Shown here: positions 21,589 through 33,959 of the stretch, piece by piece
How the letters are laid out: the number at the start of each line of letters is the position of its first letter
Position numbering within the stretch: the first letter of the stretch is position 1
Assembly: GCF_003086295.3 (NCBI RefSeq)
Contig: NC_092038.1
Coordinates: 134,100,737-134,164,736 of the forward strand
Direction: 5' to 3'
DNA: 64,000 nt
Source: Arachis hypogaea
Taxonomy: Eukaryota; Streptophyta; Magnoliopsida; Fabales; Fabaceae
Position numbers and translations under genes: made by a program
The notes under the pieces: model-generated
What the model was told of the DNA's origin: nothing
Seen by the model: the letters and a program-made list of their open reading frames with translations, nothing else
Database searches by the model: none

Positions 21589-22494
21589 CTTCGTTCTCGA
21601 TCTCTATGGTTTCAAATACTCCTAAATAGGTGAAAACATGCAAGAAATTAAAGCATTATTACCATTTGCCTTATTAGTTGACTTTAGTAGGTGTTAGTTC
21701 CTATGTACCTTCCGGGGGTAGAATTCAGGCAATATCTCTATTGAACTTTTCGTAGGAACAAATACAAGCAAACATTACATTATTATATAAGGAGGCCACT
21801 CCGATAAAGACGCGTAAAACGTCTTTTTTTAAAGATGTTTTTATGTTGTGTTTTAATTGGTTTCTGTATAATTTATTCGGTGTTCCTCATCACATATTAT
21901 TAAATTCCTCAAAAAATTTTCTTTTCAAAAACAATAAAAAATATTTAATTTAGACTAAAACAAAAAAGGTAATAGATTAACTATTAGATTTTTTTTAAAA
22001 GATTATTTACATAAAAAAAATATATCACATTCATTATATACGGTAATTTTATAAATAATTATATACGGTAAACACCATGAAAATTATTTTAATCATATAT
22101 AATTATTTTAAACCATGAAAACACCGTTTATTTTTAATTATATATGATTAAAAAATAATTAAATAAATATATTCGATAAAAAATTAATATTATTAAAAAA
22201 TAAAAATAAAATTTATTTTAAAATTAAAAATAAAGTTTATTTAAAATAAAATTAAAAATCATGATTTTTTTCTTTTTTCTAAAATTTATCTACGAGTAAT
22301 TCTATAAATATTTTATGATGAATAAAAATATTAAACTCATACTAAAATTTATTCTAATAAAATTTATTTTTATTCTACTAAACATTAAATAAACTATTGA
22401 AAAGAATTTTGTTTTCTCCATTAGAGAAGAATGATAAACTTTCATACTTCTATTATGTTATGGCAATAATTTGGCCTGTTATTTTTTAATGTAC

Positions 22495-22531
<37 letters not shown>
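22495..22531. repeat. (AAT)n microsatellite
   Basis: About twelve ATA/AAT units followed by an A run. Confidence 0.85.
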
Positions 22532-22540
<9 letters not shown>

Positions 22541-22697
22541 CAAGTATATCACAATAGAAAAGGAAGTACGTCACCAAATAATTTATCATCCGAATTATAT
22601 ATGAATCAAATTGATAATATGAGGGCTAACACTACAAAAATCGATAACAAGGTTAGGGATTTACAAAACCTTTCTTAAGATTATAGAAAAAAACGTT

Positions 22698-22806
22698 TAT
22701 ATTTGTGTGATATATAAAACAATTATCATATTATTATTATTATTACATTATATATATATAATGTAATAATAATAATAATATGATAATTGTTTTATATATC
22801 ACACAA

Positions 22807-22811
<5 letters not shown>
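22698..22811. repeat. Perfect 114-bp palindrome
   Basis: Two 57-bp arms meet with no spacer at 22754/22755. Arm features such as TGTGTGATATATAAAACAAT and the AAT-type run mirror exactly on the other side. An (AT)n tract follows at about 22811-22841. Confidence 0.9.
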
Positions 22812-22844
<33 letters not shown>

Positions 22845-22978
22845 CAAAAAAAGTCCAACTGTTTTAAAGTAAAAATTTTTTTAATATTTAATTAAATGTT
22901 CTTGTATTTAGTACTTTTTTTTTTGCATTTTCTCTTAGTTAAAAATACAATTATTATAATTTTTTAGTTATTATTGCT

Positions 22979-23220
22979 AGGGGTGTTTATAGTGGGATAT
23001 GGCTGAAATTTCGATCCAATCCGCACTAAACTTATTAGATCAAATTCGATATTCGCACTTTTTATGTTTGGATCAGATATCAAATATATCCATAAAATAA
23101 AAAATATTAAAAAAATTTATTTTTATAAAAAAAGTCAATAATTTTTTTTGTTTACTTTTTTAAACATATTTACTTCTATCTGATTAGAGTGTGGATCCGA
23201 TTCGATCCAATCTGATCATC
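22979..23220. mobile_element. Truncated hAT-like MITE end
   Basis: TAGGGGTGTTTATAGTGGGA resembles the hAT terminal style of the elements at 16336 and 48756, followed by GGATCAGATATC-like phrases and, near 23190, ATCCGATTCGATCC. No matching right end or duplication was found. Confidence 0.4.
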
Positions 23221-23264
23221 TTATAATACTTATTGGTTTCTAAAATTATGTTTATATTTCAATC

Positions 23265-24053
23265 CATAGTTGTAAAAACCGAACTGGATCGGTTGGTTCG
23301 ACCGAAAAACTAGTGAACTGTACTAGAATCGGAACCAGACTAGGTTTACTCCTTGGACCGTTTAAGGAATAAAATCGGTGTGAACCGATAAAAATTGGTG
23401 CAAACCGGTCTAACCAAACTGGTCTGTTTAAAAAAATTTTTAAAATGTCTCCACAAGGTCTCGAACAAAGAACCTTGGAGCAAAAGCAACCTCTACTTGC
23501 CACTTAGCCATTGCACTTCTAAGTATTGTATTTGACAAATACTAATTATATAGTATACATAAATATCTAATTTAATTTAATTTTTGTTTTTTCTATTTTT
23601 AAAATTAATTATATTTTAATTATATACCATTATTAATATAAATATAAATTTCACTAAAAATTTATTAATTTACTTGATCTATTTTATTGCTAGTATTGTG
23701 ATTAAAGTTATTTGTTTTGGTGTTAGTGTTAAAATCTACTGATATTATAGTTAGATGATAGGCTTTGTGAATTAATTATTTTTTTATTGTGTCAAAATAA
23801 GATACTATTGTAGTATTAAAATTTTATGGTTTTTTTATATTAGTTATTTTTAGAAGTTGAGACTTGATTCTTCATAAAATGTTAGTGAAGATATGTATTT
23901 CAAATTTTAATTTTAAGTTTTTAACTATTTTATATTTTATATTTACGTGAGATCGGTTTTATCAGTTCAACTAGTGATTTATCGGTTGAACCAATAAACC
24001 AGTGAACCAGTAGCTTGACCGGTTCGATCACTGGTTCGGTTCTAATAACTATG
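23265..24053. mobile_element. MITE with GGTTCGACCGG-type subterminal boxes
   Basis: Ends CATAGTTGTAAAAACCG and, on the other strand, CATAGTTATTAGAACCG form the terminal inverted repeat. TTTCAATC flanks both sides (23257-23264, 24054-24061), an 8-bp duplication. Both subterminal regions carry repeated CCGGTT/GGTTCGA boxes. A related copy interrupts the MULE transposase gene at about 40549-40990. Nested in the 3.3-kb element. Confidence 0.75.
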
Positions 24054-25142
24054 TTTCAATCTAATTTCAAAAATTTCGATTTACTTAATTTAGTCTCCCA
24101 ACTTAATAGTTATGACTCACATTGGTTCCTAATCTTATTTTTGTCACTGTCTCATAAAATTGTTAACGACATGCTGAGATGGACTAACGACTGCTACATT
24201 ATACATTCTAGCGACTATTTGATGTGACAATTGAAATTTTTTTTACCTTATTTTTTTTCAACTAAACACTTAAAACCCTAATATGAGTCACGGATACCTA
24301 AGTTAAAAAATCAAACTAAGTAAATTGAAACTTTAAAAATCAGATTAAAGCTCGAATATAATTTCAAAACAGAACTTTAACTTATGTAGTGATTAATTTA
24401 AATGAGAATCAAATAAATCAAAATTCAACATAATTTTTATCAATGTTTTCAAATTCGAAATTTCTATACAAAAATTAACTAGAATTTGTCTTTACATTAA
24501 AAATTTAATGAAATAGTGACTTTAATTATCTTAACCAATGTCCTAATTAATTACTTTTATTTCTTAAAAAAACTGTATATGAAAAAAAATAATTAATTTA
24601 TCTATTTTAATAAATAGTTATTTTACTAAAATGAAAGAAACTATTTTTTTAGAATTTTTTAAGAACTAATTAATATTATATATATTTTGTTACACTACAT
24701 TTAGTTATAAAAATTTTATTTATTTCTAATACTTATATTAAAAATAAAAAGAAAATTTAAATTAGTGAATCTTAATCTATAATATTATAATAATAATATA
24801 GTAATTATTTTATATATTGTACGAATATAAATTAATTATTTTTTTATTTATAAAAATTTTAAAAGGCTTAAGCTTGTTATATATATATATTGATGAATGT
24901 GATATATTTTTTTATGTAAATAATCTTTTAAAAAAAATTTAATAGTTAATTAAATATTTTTTATTGTTTTTGGAAAGAAAATCTTTTGAGGAATTTAATA
25001 ATATGTGATAAGGAACACCGAATAAATTATACAGAAACCAATTAAAACACAACATAGAAACATCTTTAAAAAAAGACGTTTTAGGCGTCTTTATCTGAGT
25101 GGCCTCTTTTTTATTCTCTAATAATAATAATAAAAACAACAA

Positions 25143-25670
25143 GAGTAAAGTATCCTTCTTATCTTTAATATTTAGAGTAAATTCTGTGTCTTTAATGTTT
25201 AAATCATCCTATTTGTACACCTAACGTTTATAAAAGTAATTTAATATTATCTTGCCATCAATTTTACTAATAGATCAGATTGTATTTGTCAATTATTCTC
25301 ACTTAAATGTATTTATTCTCAATTAGATCTCACTTGGATGTGTTCGATTTTAATATTGTATCCGTTAGTTGTGTTCAGATTTAATTATGTCCCTAAAAAT
25401 GAATTATGTAAATGTTACAGGGATTAGTTTCAACTTTTAATGAGCTATTATCCGGAGTAGATCATGAGTTCTGTTTCACATATTTATATTCTAACTTTAA
25501 AAAGAGATTTTCAGAACTCCAACTAAAGCTCATGATGTGTAATTGACAGTATGATAAGATAACATTGAATCACTTTTACAAACGTTAAGAATACAAATAT
25601 AACGATTTAAACGTTAGAAACACAAATAGGACTTACTCCAAACGTTGGAGACAAAAATAATACTTTACTC
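25143..25670. mobile_element. Foldback MITE with GAGTAAA termini (copy 1)
   Basis: Both ends read GAGTAAAGTAT inwards, with long imperfect inverted arms containing CCTATTTGT and CTAACGTTT phrases. Flanks AAACAACAA and TAACAACAA match at 8 of 9 bases, consistent with a 9-bp duplication. It sits 36 bp from the right end of the 3.3-kb element. Confidence 0.7.
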
Positions 25671-25685
25671 TAACAACAATAATAA

Positions 25686-25838
25686 TACAACTACGGGTGG
25701 GTATACATTAAAATCAACTATCAGTATAGAATACACGTAAAAATATAAAATACATACTATAATTAGTTAAACTACATATATTTATACATAAATATATAGT
25801 GATTTATTTTAGTGACTAATTTTAGTGTGCAATTAACA
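25686..25838. mobile_element. Small MITE (copy 2 of 3)
   Basis: Shares TTAAAATCAACTA and TTTTAGTGACTAATTTTAGT with the copy at 19740-19905. Confidence 0.5.
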
Positions 25839-25844
25839 TTTTTG

Positions 25845-25880
<36 letters not shown>

Positions 25881-25956
25881 GATTATTTTTATTAACATGA
25901 CATTATAATTAGATGAATGTATAAAATTATTTTATATTAATAGTATATTAAAATTA

Positions 25957-26001
<45 letters not shown>
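25845..26001. repeat. Two (AAT)n microsatellites
   Basis: AAT runs at about 25845-25880 and 25957-26001, separated by unique AT-rich sequence. Confidence 0.85.
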
Positions 26002-26003
<2 letters not shown>

Positions 26004-26550
26004 TGATGAAGTGATTGAATTTTAAAAAGTAAAAAAGTCCTCTTTATCGTTATTTTATTATAAACTAGTGAGCGATTTCTTGTTGGAGAGAAATAGAACA
26101 GGTAAAATTGTTAATGGACTAATACTATTAATTAATATTAAAAAATAAAGAGTAGTTAATTACTATTGATTCAAAATGAAAACAAAAAAATATTGGTTAT
26201 TTAAAATTTCTGGTTGGTGTATGAATTCTTTAATGTTATATGAGTTTCACTTAATTCGTTACGTTCTTAATTGATATCATACTCATCTCTCATATATATA
26301 TCTCAATATCTTTGAATTAAATGTAAGATTCAACACGGTTATTTCTTCTTTTACAAAACTTTCTAAATATTCAATTACTATTGAATTCATTATCGGATGA
26401 GCTCATTATTATAATCCAGTATATTAACTTATAAGAATATAATGTTTAATAAAGATTTAATTCGATCTGAAAAAAGATAAAAGCCAGGCAACCGATCAAT
26501 GAAAGCAAGTCCACACACGAAATTCCATCATTACATTTGACAAAGTCCAA

Positions 26551-26581
<31 letters not shown>

Positions 26582-29500
26582 GATAATTATAAATGTATAA
26601 TCAGACAATGACGTATGGGGGTTGGGGTATGTTATAGAATTATGCAATGATTAACGGGTAGAGTTATGTAGTCGATGATGAAGAATAAGAATCTGTGAGA
26701 TGTGGAGACGATAAAAGAGTTGACCATGTGAAAAGGAGAAACGTAGAGCAGCATTTGTCACAAACCAGCCACAAAGAAAGAAGCCAAATTGCAATAAGAT
26801 CAGAGATGTAAAAGCTATGAGAAATTTTGACACCAATAATCTTACACAAATAGTGAATGGATGCTTCCAAAAACAGTAGTACTAGTGGGGCTACTGTGAC
26901 AACTCATTTCAACAGCTTCCTTTGTTGATTTCTCCTTCTTTCTTTTCATTCTAATATGACTATACTTCAGCTTAACGTCTTATGCTATAAGTTCCATACA
27001 TCCATAGATTTATAGCTACCTTTTGAATCCGGTAGACACTTTATTAATGACGATGATAACCAATTTGTTCGCTTTGAAAAGGATTGTCAAGTGTTTGTAT
27101 TTCAGTAACAATTTCGTTTTTTTTTGGTGACTAGTAACAATTTCGTTTAACTATGTATATTCCCTCCTTAATTAGGAATGGTAAAAATATCTCCGCTTCT
27201 CCGGTAATACATTTTTATTTTAGTAACAATCAAAATAGCCGCTAATATATTGGGTGAAAATTAAAGAATTTTTAGCGATAATAATATCATTGTTAATAAA
27301 GATTTTTTTTAATGACTACAAAAAATATATAATTATTATTATAACATAGAGTAATAACGATAAATATATAATTATCGCAAAAAAAAGTTATAGTAACTAT
27401 TATATTATTGTCACTAAAAATTTATTATTTAAAAGTATTTTTGTTGTAGTGGCAATGAAGGGATTAAGAAGGACTCGCAAAATTTATATGGAGATAGAAA
27501 TACGTTTCTACGAATAAATAGCGACGAGAATAAAGATATTTGCCTTATAAAAATCTACTAAATTTTTGTAAAAAGTAAAATTATTAAAATATTTTTATTT
27601 ATATATAAAATTATGTTATATTATTCTATTTTATTGAAAATTATTTCTATTTCATTTTGATAAACGTGTATATTAGAGATTTTATATATACATGAATTAC
27701 GTTAAATTTATATTTGGATTGTGTTTTAATATAATAAATTTAGTTAAATTGTATTAGAATATAATTTATTGTGTTGTTTTTTAATTATTTAAAGATTAAT
27801 ATCTATAAATATGCACAAATATTTATTTTTTCAAATAAAATTAAATAAAAACTCGTAATAAAAATAAAATAGAAGCAAAATATATTTTTCTAAATGAAAA
27901 TAATTGTTTGTACCTTACTACTATACCTTACTACTAGGGACGGACTTAAGGGGGTAAGTAGTAATTTTGGCCTCTCCAACAAATTTTAAACTCATATATT
28001 ATTATAATAGATGTATTATATAAAGTAAAATTTAATAGTATAATAATAATAAAAAGAATTAGTATTCTTTATGTATTAGAGTTTAAATTTTTTTACATAT
28101 ATTTATATTATTTATATTTTTTTATTTGATTTAGAATTCTTTTTACATTTAATTTTTTAAAATTAATTTTAACATCTATAATCATATAAAAATTACTTTA
28201 ATATTATTTATAATAATATTGTTCTTTTTTTAATTGGCATTATTAGTTATTTTTTATTATTTTTTTATTACTTTTTACCCCTATTATTATATAAAAATAT
28301 TTTAGTATATTTTAAATTCACGTAACAAAATTGTTAGTGACATTAAGTTATATTATTTTACATCATATTTTATAATGATATAAAACATAAAAATTTAACT
28401 CATTACATATAAATACTTACTAAAATAAATTAATTAACAAAATATTTAAAAATAGATAATTTTATTATATATAATCATAAAAAATTATAAAGACTGAGAT
28501 AATTCTTTTATTTGATAAGTATTTATTAATTTTTTAATTAAAAATTAATTATAATTATATTTATTATTAAATATATAACATTATATTTAATTATACAAGA
28601 TTTTAATTTTCGACCCCTCCATTATTATTTTTTTTTTAGATCCATCCCTCCCTACTATCCTAACATTAACATCCTCTTTTGTTAAGTTGTTCAAACTTGA
28701 ATAAAATAAATTAAAATGACGTTCAATTTGTTTTGCGGATATCTAATTGGAGTGGCGGAATTATGATTAGAAAACCGCGTTCTTCATTTTCAACTCAACC
28801 ATTTAAAACAGTATTTTACTTATTCAATAGGCATGTTGTCGGCTGCGGCTGGTACAGTAACATCACATATTAAATCATAATCAAAAATATTATTTACCCA
28901 TTAAAATTAATCACACTAAAATATAAAATTAAACATCATTATATATTTTATATTATAATTAAACACATATAATTTAATTTATTTTTAATATATATTTTAT
29001 TTTAATAATTAATTTTAATATACATTTAACATAGTTATATATCACATTAGTTACTACTCAAATAGTTAGAACATTTATGAACATTATGAGTTTGCTAAAT
29101 TTTAAACTCTAAATATTAAAAGTTAATTTATAGTATTTATTATTTAGTACCTAATTTTTATTTAATTTATTTTTCATAATAAATTTTAAATATTTAAAAA
29201 TCATTTTATTATATTTTTTTAAATTAAAACTGATTGTTAATCCTTTTTGAACAAATTAGTCACTATTTTTTAAACATCATAGCAATTATTAACGTTAAAT
29301 CGTAAATTTTAATAATATAAAAATAAAGTATTGATTTAAAATATTAACTAATATTAATAAAAAATGTTGAGTTTCCTTGTATATATATTTTTTTTGTACG
29401 CCAGAAAGAAATTATTATACATGTAATTCAACGAATCTGCAATTTTCTTAGCTCTTTTTATGCCTAAATTATTCACGAGCTTCCTATATTAGCTAGTATT

Positions 29501-29880
29501 CCTTAATTTCAGTTTATTAGTTTGCTCATCTCATATTTTATTCCATCTTAAAGATGATATATTTAGTTAAAGACTTAAAGCCCATTTGTTAATGTTAATT
29601 CTTAAGAGTAACCAAGTTTTCCTAACGTATAACGAGGGCAGGGCACATGCATTTGTTCTTGTTTTCAATTCCTTCAACGAGGACATATTCAATCATTAAT
29701 GACTCGGATAATGAGCATTCAACAAGAAATTAAAAACATTATGAAAAGTTTGATCAGGAAGTACATAAGTCAACAAATTGAAAATGAAACGACTTGTAAC
29801 AAGGATCGAATTAACCAAGTATACTCTTGATGAAGGCATTTAAGCAGGCAGTAATAATTAAATGCAATGATGAATAAGAG
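26002..29880. other. AT-rich intergenic region with decayed repeats
   Basis: No gene is supported. The reverse complement of 26651-26836 encodes a hydrophobic stretch but lacks an ATG start and has no known motif. A sequence ending TTTTTGTTGTAGTGG near 27451 looks like a CACTA-type end (CACTACAACAAAAA on the other strand). A block from about 27934 (TAGGGACGGACTTA) to about 28660 (ATCCATCCCTCCCTA) may be another MITE. A third copy of the small MITE lies at about 28883-29036. Confidence 0.35.
28883..29036. mobile_element. Small MITE (copy 3 of 3)
   Basis: Diverged relative of 19740-19905 and 25686-25838, sharing CATTAAAATTAATCACACTA at one end and an AATTTTAATATACATTTAAC block at the other. 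Confidence 0.4.
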
Positions 29881-31109
29881 TTAGTGGGATTTGAAATTTC
29901 CGACATATGGAAGCATGTCAGGAGTTAAACGAAGGAGACGAATGCTTCTCTCCATTTTAAGTTGGGTGATGCGTTCAAGCGTTGACTGGTAGATTTGTAA
30001 ATTTTCCACATTTGGTATAGCATTGTAATATTGATCTTGAAGCTCTGCAAGTTGCTCAAATTTTCTTATTTGTTCATCCAGGTCACCAACATACACATGA
30101 TTCAGCTTCTCCATCACATCCTTTGCGATTCCCTCAACTATTTCATATTCCACCCTGTCACGCCAACATATCACTCAAACAACTTTATTATTATCTCAAC
30201 TATTTGAAATGTGCGTAATATGAACATGTTTTGTATGAAAAAAGGGTTGAATTTAAATATAACTCATACCAACAAGTCTACTGTTTAAAATAAAGCAATC
30301 ATATATAATAACAAAAAATGTTATCTTGCTTTATTAAGCGAGAAACTAACTTTTAGTTCATTAACATTAACTAATTTTAAAATTTAGATATTATAATTTA
30401 AAATATAAGATTAATGATTTAGGATTTAATACAAAAAATTTAAAATAAATAAAATAATATTAAAAAATTAATTGAAAAATGTTATGTTCCTGCAAAAAAT
30501 TCAATTATGTAACACTTTCATTAATAAAAACAATTATATTTTATAATGACTGCATAAATAATTATTTAAATGTGTAAAATTATCGGCACATCAAAATTAA
30601 ATTCAAATAAAAAAAAAAAGAAAAGAAAAGAAAGGAAGTTACTTGTTGAGGGAGCATCCCCAACCAGAGTGATTAGCAGCTTCAGTCAAAGCCTCCCTCC
30701 ACTTTCTGACCTTATTCATCTCACCTTCAAACCGTTGTTCATGCTTGCCAAATGCGTCACCATAACTTCCGATCTGGTTCCTCACCATGGCCGGATCTAC
30801 ACGATAGAAAACAGGCACAACAATTTGGTTACTCCTCTTCTTGCACTCCAATATGTTGACAACCTCATCCAAGCACCATTTTGAAGCCGCAAAGTTTTCC
30901 GAGAAAACAATGACGGAAAGCTTAGCATCCTTGATTGCTCTAAGAAGCCTCTCAGGAATCTCTTCTCCTCTTCTGAGGTCGTGATCTATGTAGGTTCTTA
31001 TCTCTAGCCTTCTTAGTGCAGCATTGAGATGGCTGGTGAAGGTGTTGCGTGTGTCCTCACCTCTAAAGCATATGAACACTTCGTGTTTCTCTTCACTTGA
31101 CTTTGCCAT
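29881..31109 (-). CDS. TIR-X protein 2 (TIR domain plus short helical tail, no NB-ARC)
   Basis: Two exons, complement(29881..30154, 30643..31109), encode 246 residues. The start is the ATG at 31109 (MAKSSEEKHEVF); the open frame five codons upstream begins with GTG. The donor CAACAA|GTAACT and acceptor TGACAG|GGTGGA join in phase 2 to read SLNKVEYEIVEGIAKDVMEK. The TIR domain spans about residues 9-160: EVFICFRGEDTRNTF, RTYIDHDLRRGEEIP, and SKWCLDEV with the putative catalytic Glu at E82. The tail reads HVYVGDLDEQIRKFEQLAEL and ITQLKMERSIRLLRLTPDML, clearly the same module as in TIR-X 1. The 488-bp intron is in the same place and phase. The gene is complete, with no NB-ARC or LRR sequence downstream, so this is a TIR-X protein rather than a broken resistance gene. 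Immune signalling is inferred from the family. Confidence 0.82.
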
Positions 31110-31472
31110 CTTTGGATTTTTCACAAACAGGTACGCTGCAATATGTTACTTAATTGATTTTGGATGAAATGATAAAATGCTTACTCCTTCTTATACGTTG
31201 TATGCTTGACTTTTGGGAGAAGTGGTAGGACAATATTGTAATTTTGAGTTTACTTTGACTTTGGATTATATGGAAACATTGGGCGCAGATAAAGGAAAAC
31301 AAGTGGGTTAGTCTATTTCCTTGATCATCCCTGGAAGCTAGAGATTGATTATTCAACGACTCTCGTTTTCTTTTTTTCCCCTATATGTTAATGCTTCTGG
31401 AACTTATTTTTAAAATGTCACATTTTTTAAATTATTTATGTATCAGTGTTTTATCATAGTGACCTTCCTGCT

Positions 31473-31555
31473 GAGTGCTGACCGAGGGGATTCGAACCCC
31501 CGACACTTGCTTAAACGAACTAATGAGCTAACCACTAGATCAACCCAACTTGATT
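31473..31555 (-). mobile_element. SINE head fragment
   Basis: On the minus strand: GTTGATCTAGTGGTTAGCTC, then TTTAAGCAAGTGTCGGGGGT and TTCGAATCC, the same tRNA-like head as the SINE at 6893 with an intact B box. The body and A tail are not recognisable, and there is no acceptor stem, so it is not a tRNA gene. Confidence 0.6.
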
Positions 31556-32535
31556 AGATATCTAATAATTTTAATTATCAACTATATATAAAAATAATTA
31601 CATCTGAATTTTCATTGAAACACACACACCTTTTTTAATCTTTCAAATTTAAAAGTTTGCTGATTTATATAGCATAATTAATAATTTTATGATAGCATTT
31701 TAGATATTGGAAAATTTTTAAGTGATTATGAATTTTGTGTTTAAATTGTATAAAAATATTAAAATAAAGATAGAGAAAGATGAGACACATTTTTTTATTT
31801 TTGAATTCTATGTCTCAAATTTAAACACCATAGAATAAACCTTCAAATATTAGAGACGTGTCCCAATAATCAAAAAACTAACAAATAGAACTTGACAAAA
31901 TGATAACACCTAAGAGCGGCATATTGGAGAGAAAAAAGAACAAAGCGACGATTTTCAAAGAGCTGCATTTAGGGCTAACCGGCTAATACTTCAGTTCATA
32001 AACCCATTTATAGTTCAATCAACAGCTAAATGGGCAATTGGATATACAACTCGCATGAATACTTCCCCTAAAATGAAATTGTTCTCAGAGAACGTTTCCG
32101 GAAACTCCCCCACCGCAAGACCAAAAAAAATATAAAAGAAGAAAACTCCTCAACAACTTCCCTTCTCAGCCTTGACAATTCGTGCATTCATTCTTTCGAG
32201 GAAGGTATACGCAGTGCATAATGCATATTAAAAATATTGACCACAAATCTGCACACCCTCTATTCACAAGTACCGCCATTTCATTTCAACGTGAACGTGC
32301 CAACTATGCGTGAATGTGAAATTATTGAAGCCTAGTATAAAACTCAATTGGGCATAACATACAACTTCAATATAGGTAGACAACAGTATACAAAAATAAT
32401 AAAGCAAAAACAAAAACTCATCGTCATTCATATGTTTTCTTCTCCACCTCAAAAAAATGGTTCCCAGCAATTCTCTTCCTTCCCACATCTCTTAAATCCC
32501 TCTCAAGTTTTAATAACAGGTCTACTCTCTCTTGT
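31556..32535. other. Intergenic and 3' UTR of the eIF2 gamma gene
   Basis: The part nearest 32535 is the probable 3' UTR of the minus-strand eIF2 gamma gene. The rest is AT-rich with no gene recognised. Confidence 0.4.
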
Positions 32536-33911
32536 TTAACTCAGTTGGGGAGCGGCCGGGACATTCAGAGTGATTCCTGCTTGGATTTGTCCCCATCCAA
32601 TCAGACGCCAATGCTTCTCAACACGCCGACTAAGAGCAATCTTCTCACCTTTGCTGGTGCACACCGGGGAAGTAAGTTGCAGCTTTGCCAAATCGTTTCT
32701 CACAGCGACAACTCTGGCTCCCGTTGACATTGATCCAATATTCAACATAAGCATCTCTCCTTTAGCAAGCTTCGATACCTTCCCCTGTTTCTCTGAGCCT
32801 TTTGTCCGCACACCCAAAAGCCGTCGAAGCAAGAAAAAGTTCACCTGCAAGACCGCAAGTCAAAACACAACCAAACAGGCAAGACAGGTGTTCACAATAC
32901 CAAGCAATGAGGGCAGATGTAATAATGAGAGCACAAAAAAACAGGAGGCAGAGATAGTGAGACTATGAACGTATGCTAAATTGCAGATAGTTAAGTATGT
33001 AGCCCCGTACCTCAAGTTCAACAAAAACATCAGGCAGAGATCCAACCTCACCAAGAACTTGCCCAACCAACCTGTCAGCACGTGTCAAAGTTGGATCCAT
33101 TGTCGTCCCAACACCAATGAGACCTCCAGGCACAGCAAATTGAAGCTCATTTTGCTCAGCATATAATGATACTATTCTGGAGTATATAGGGGTGCACTTG
33201 ATATTCCCGCTCTCGTCTTTAACAACTATACCAGGTCGAACTTCAATGAATTGGTTTACCTTCAAAACACCCTGCGGCAAAAAATCGTCAGATGTGTTTG
33301 ACCAAAGATGTCAGGGAGAGACACAGAGTAAGAATAGAATGCCTCTAACCAGCCATAAATTTATGTCATATTCTAACACATTAACTTGGTTTATAGTTAT
33401 TAAAAAAAGTATACATTGGAAAGAAGATTAATGAGGTGCTAATAAATCAGCTCAGACATTGTTTCTCATTCACTGAGCATCCACCTTTTAGCACATGGTG
33501 ATGCCTTCTTTGGTTCTTCCCCTATTTGTATAACATTTCGCAAATAGAGCAAGAGCAATTTAAATTTAGGACGAGCTAAACATTTTAAAAACATGTATTA
33601 TACATGGTCAGGAGTACCAAACAAGGCTTACCCTCAGAATACTTCCACCAGCTACACCTCCTTTTATATCATCAACCTCAAAACCAGGTTTGTTGACATC
33701 AAATGACCGAATTACTATCATATTGGGTGGAGAGACGAAATCCCTTATTGGAATTGGGATCTTTTTTACAATATACTCGCACACAACATCAATGTTATAC
33801 TTCAGTTGTGCTGAAATAGGTACTACTGGTGCACTATCAGCAACAGTTCCCTGGATTGGATAGCCACCAAAAGGAGAACATGTAAGTTGCAGAAAGGGAC
33901 CCACTAAGAAC

Positions 33912-33959
<48 letters not shown>

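Larger units (their letters stand above)
21791..25106. mobile_element. Long-terminal-inverted-repeat DNA transposon, non-autonomous (3.3 kb)
   Basis: The left arm 21791-22035 and right arm 24892-25106 are inverted copies of each other, with few differences. They start GGCCACTC(C/A)GATAAAGACG and continue through GTTTCTGTATAATTTATTCG, GTGTTCCTCATCACATATTA and the reverse complement of ATGAATGTGATATA. Arms above 200 bp fit a MULE or a foldback-type element. The interior has no recognisable transposase and holds other insertions (22979 onward and 23265-24053), (AAT)n and (AT)n tracts and a perfect 114-bp palindrome. The left end lies about 200 bp upstream of the TIR-X 1 start. I could not settle the target duplication. 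Confidence 0.75.

Noticed and set aside
26651..26870. Small secreted peptide gene on the minus strand
   Set aside because: A hydrophobic N-terminal run resembles a signal peptide, but the frame lacks a convincing ATG, has no known mature-peptide motif and shows no splice support.
19224..31109. Truncated TIR-NB-LRR genes
   Set aside because: Both copies have proper second exons with stop codons and a shared tail; no NB-ARC P loop or LRR sequence lies downstream.
31473..31555. Possible tRNA gene on the minus strand
   Set aside because: It has A- and B-box-like cores but no pairing acceptor stem or clear anticodon arm, and matches the SINE head at 6893.
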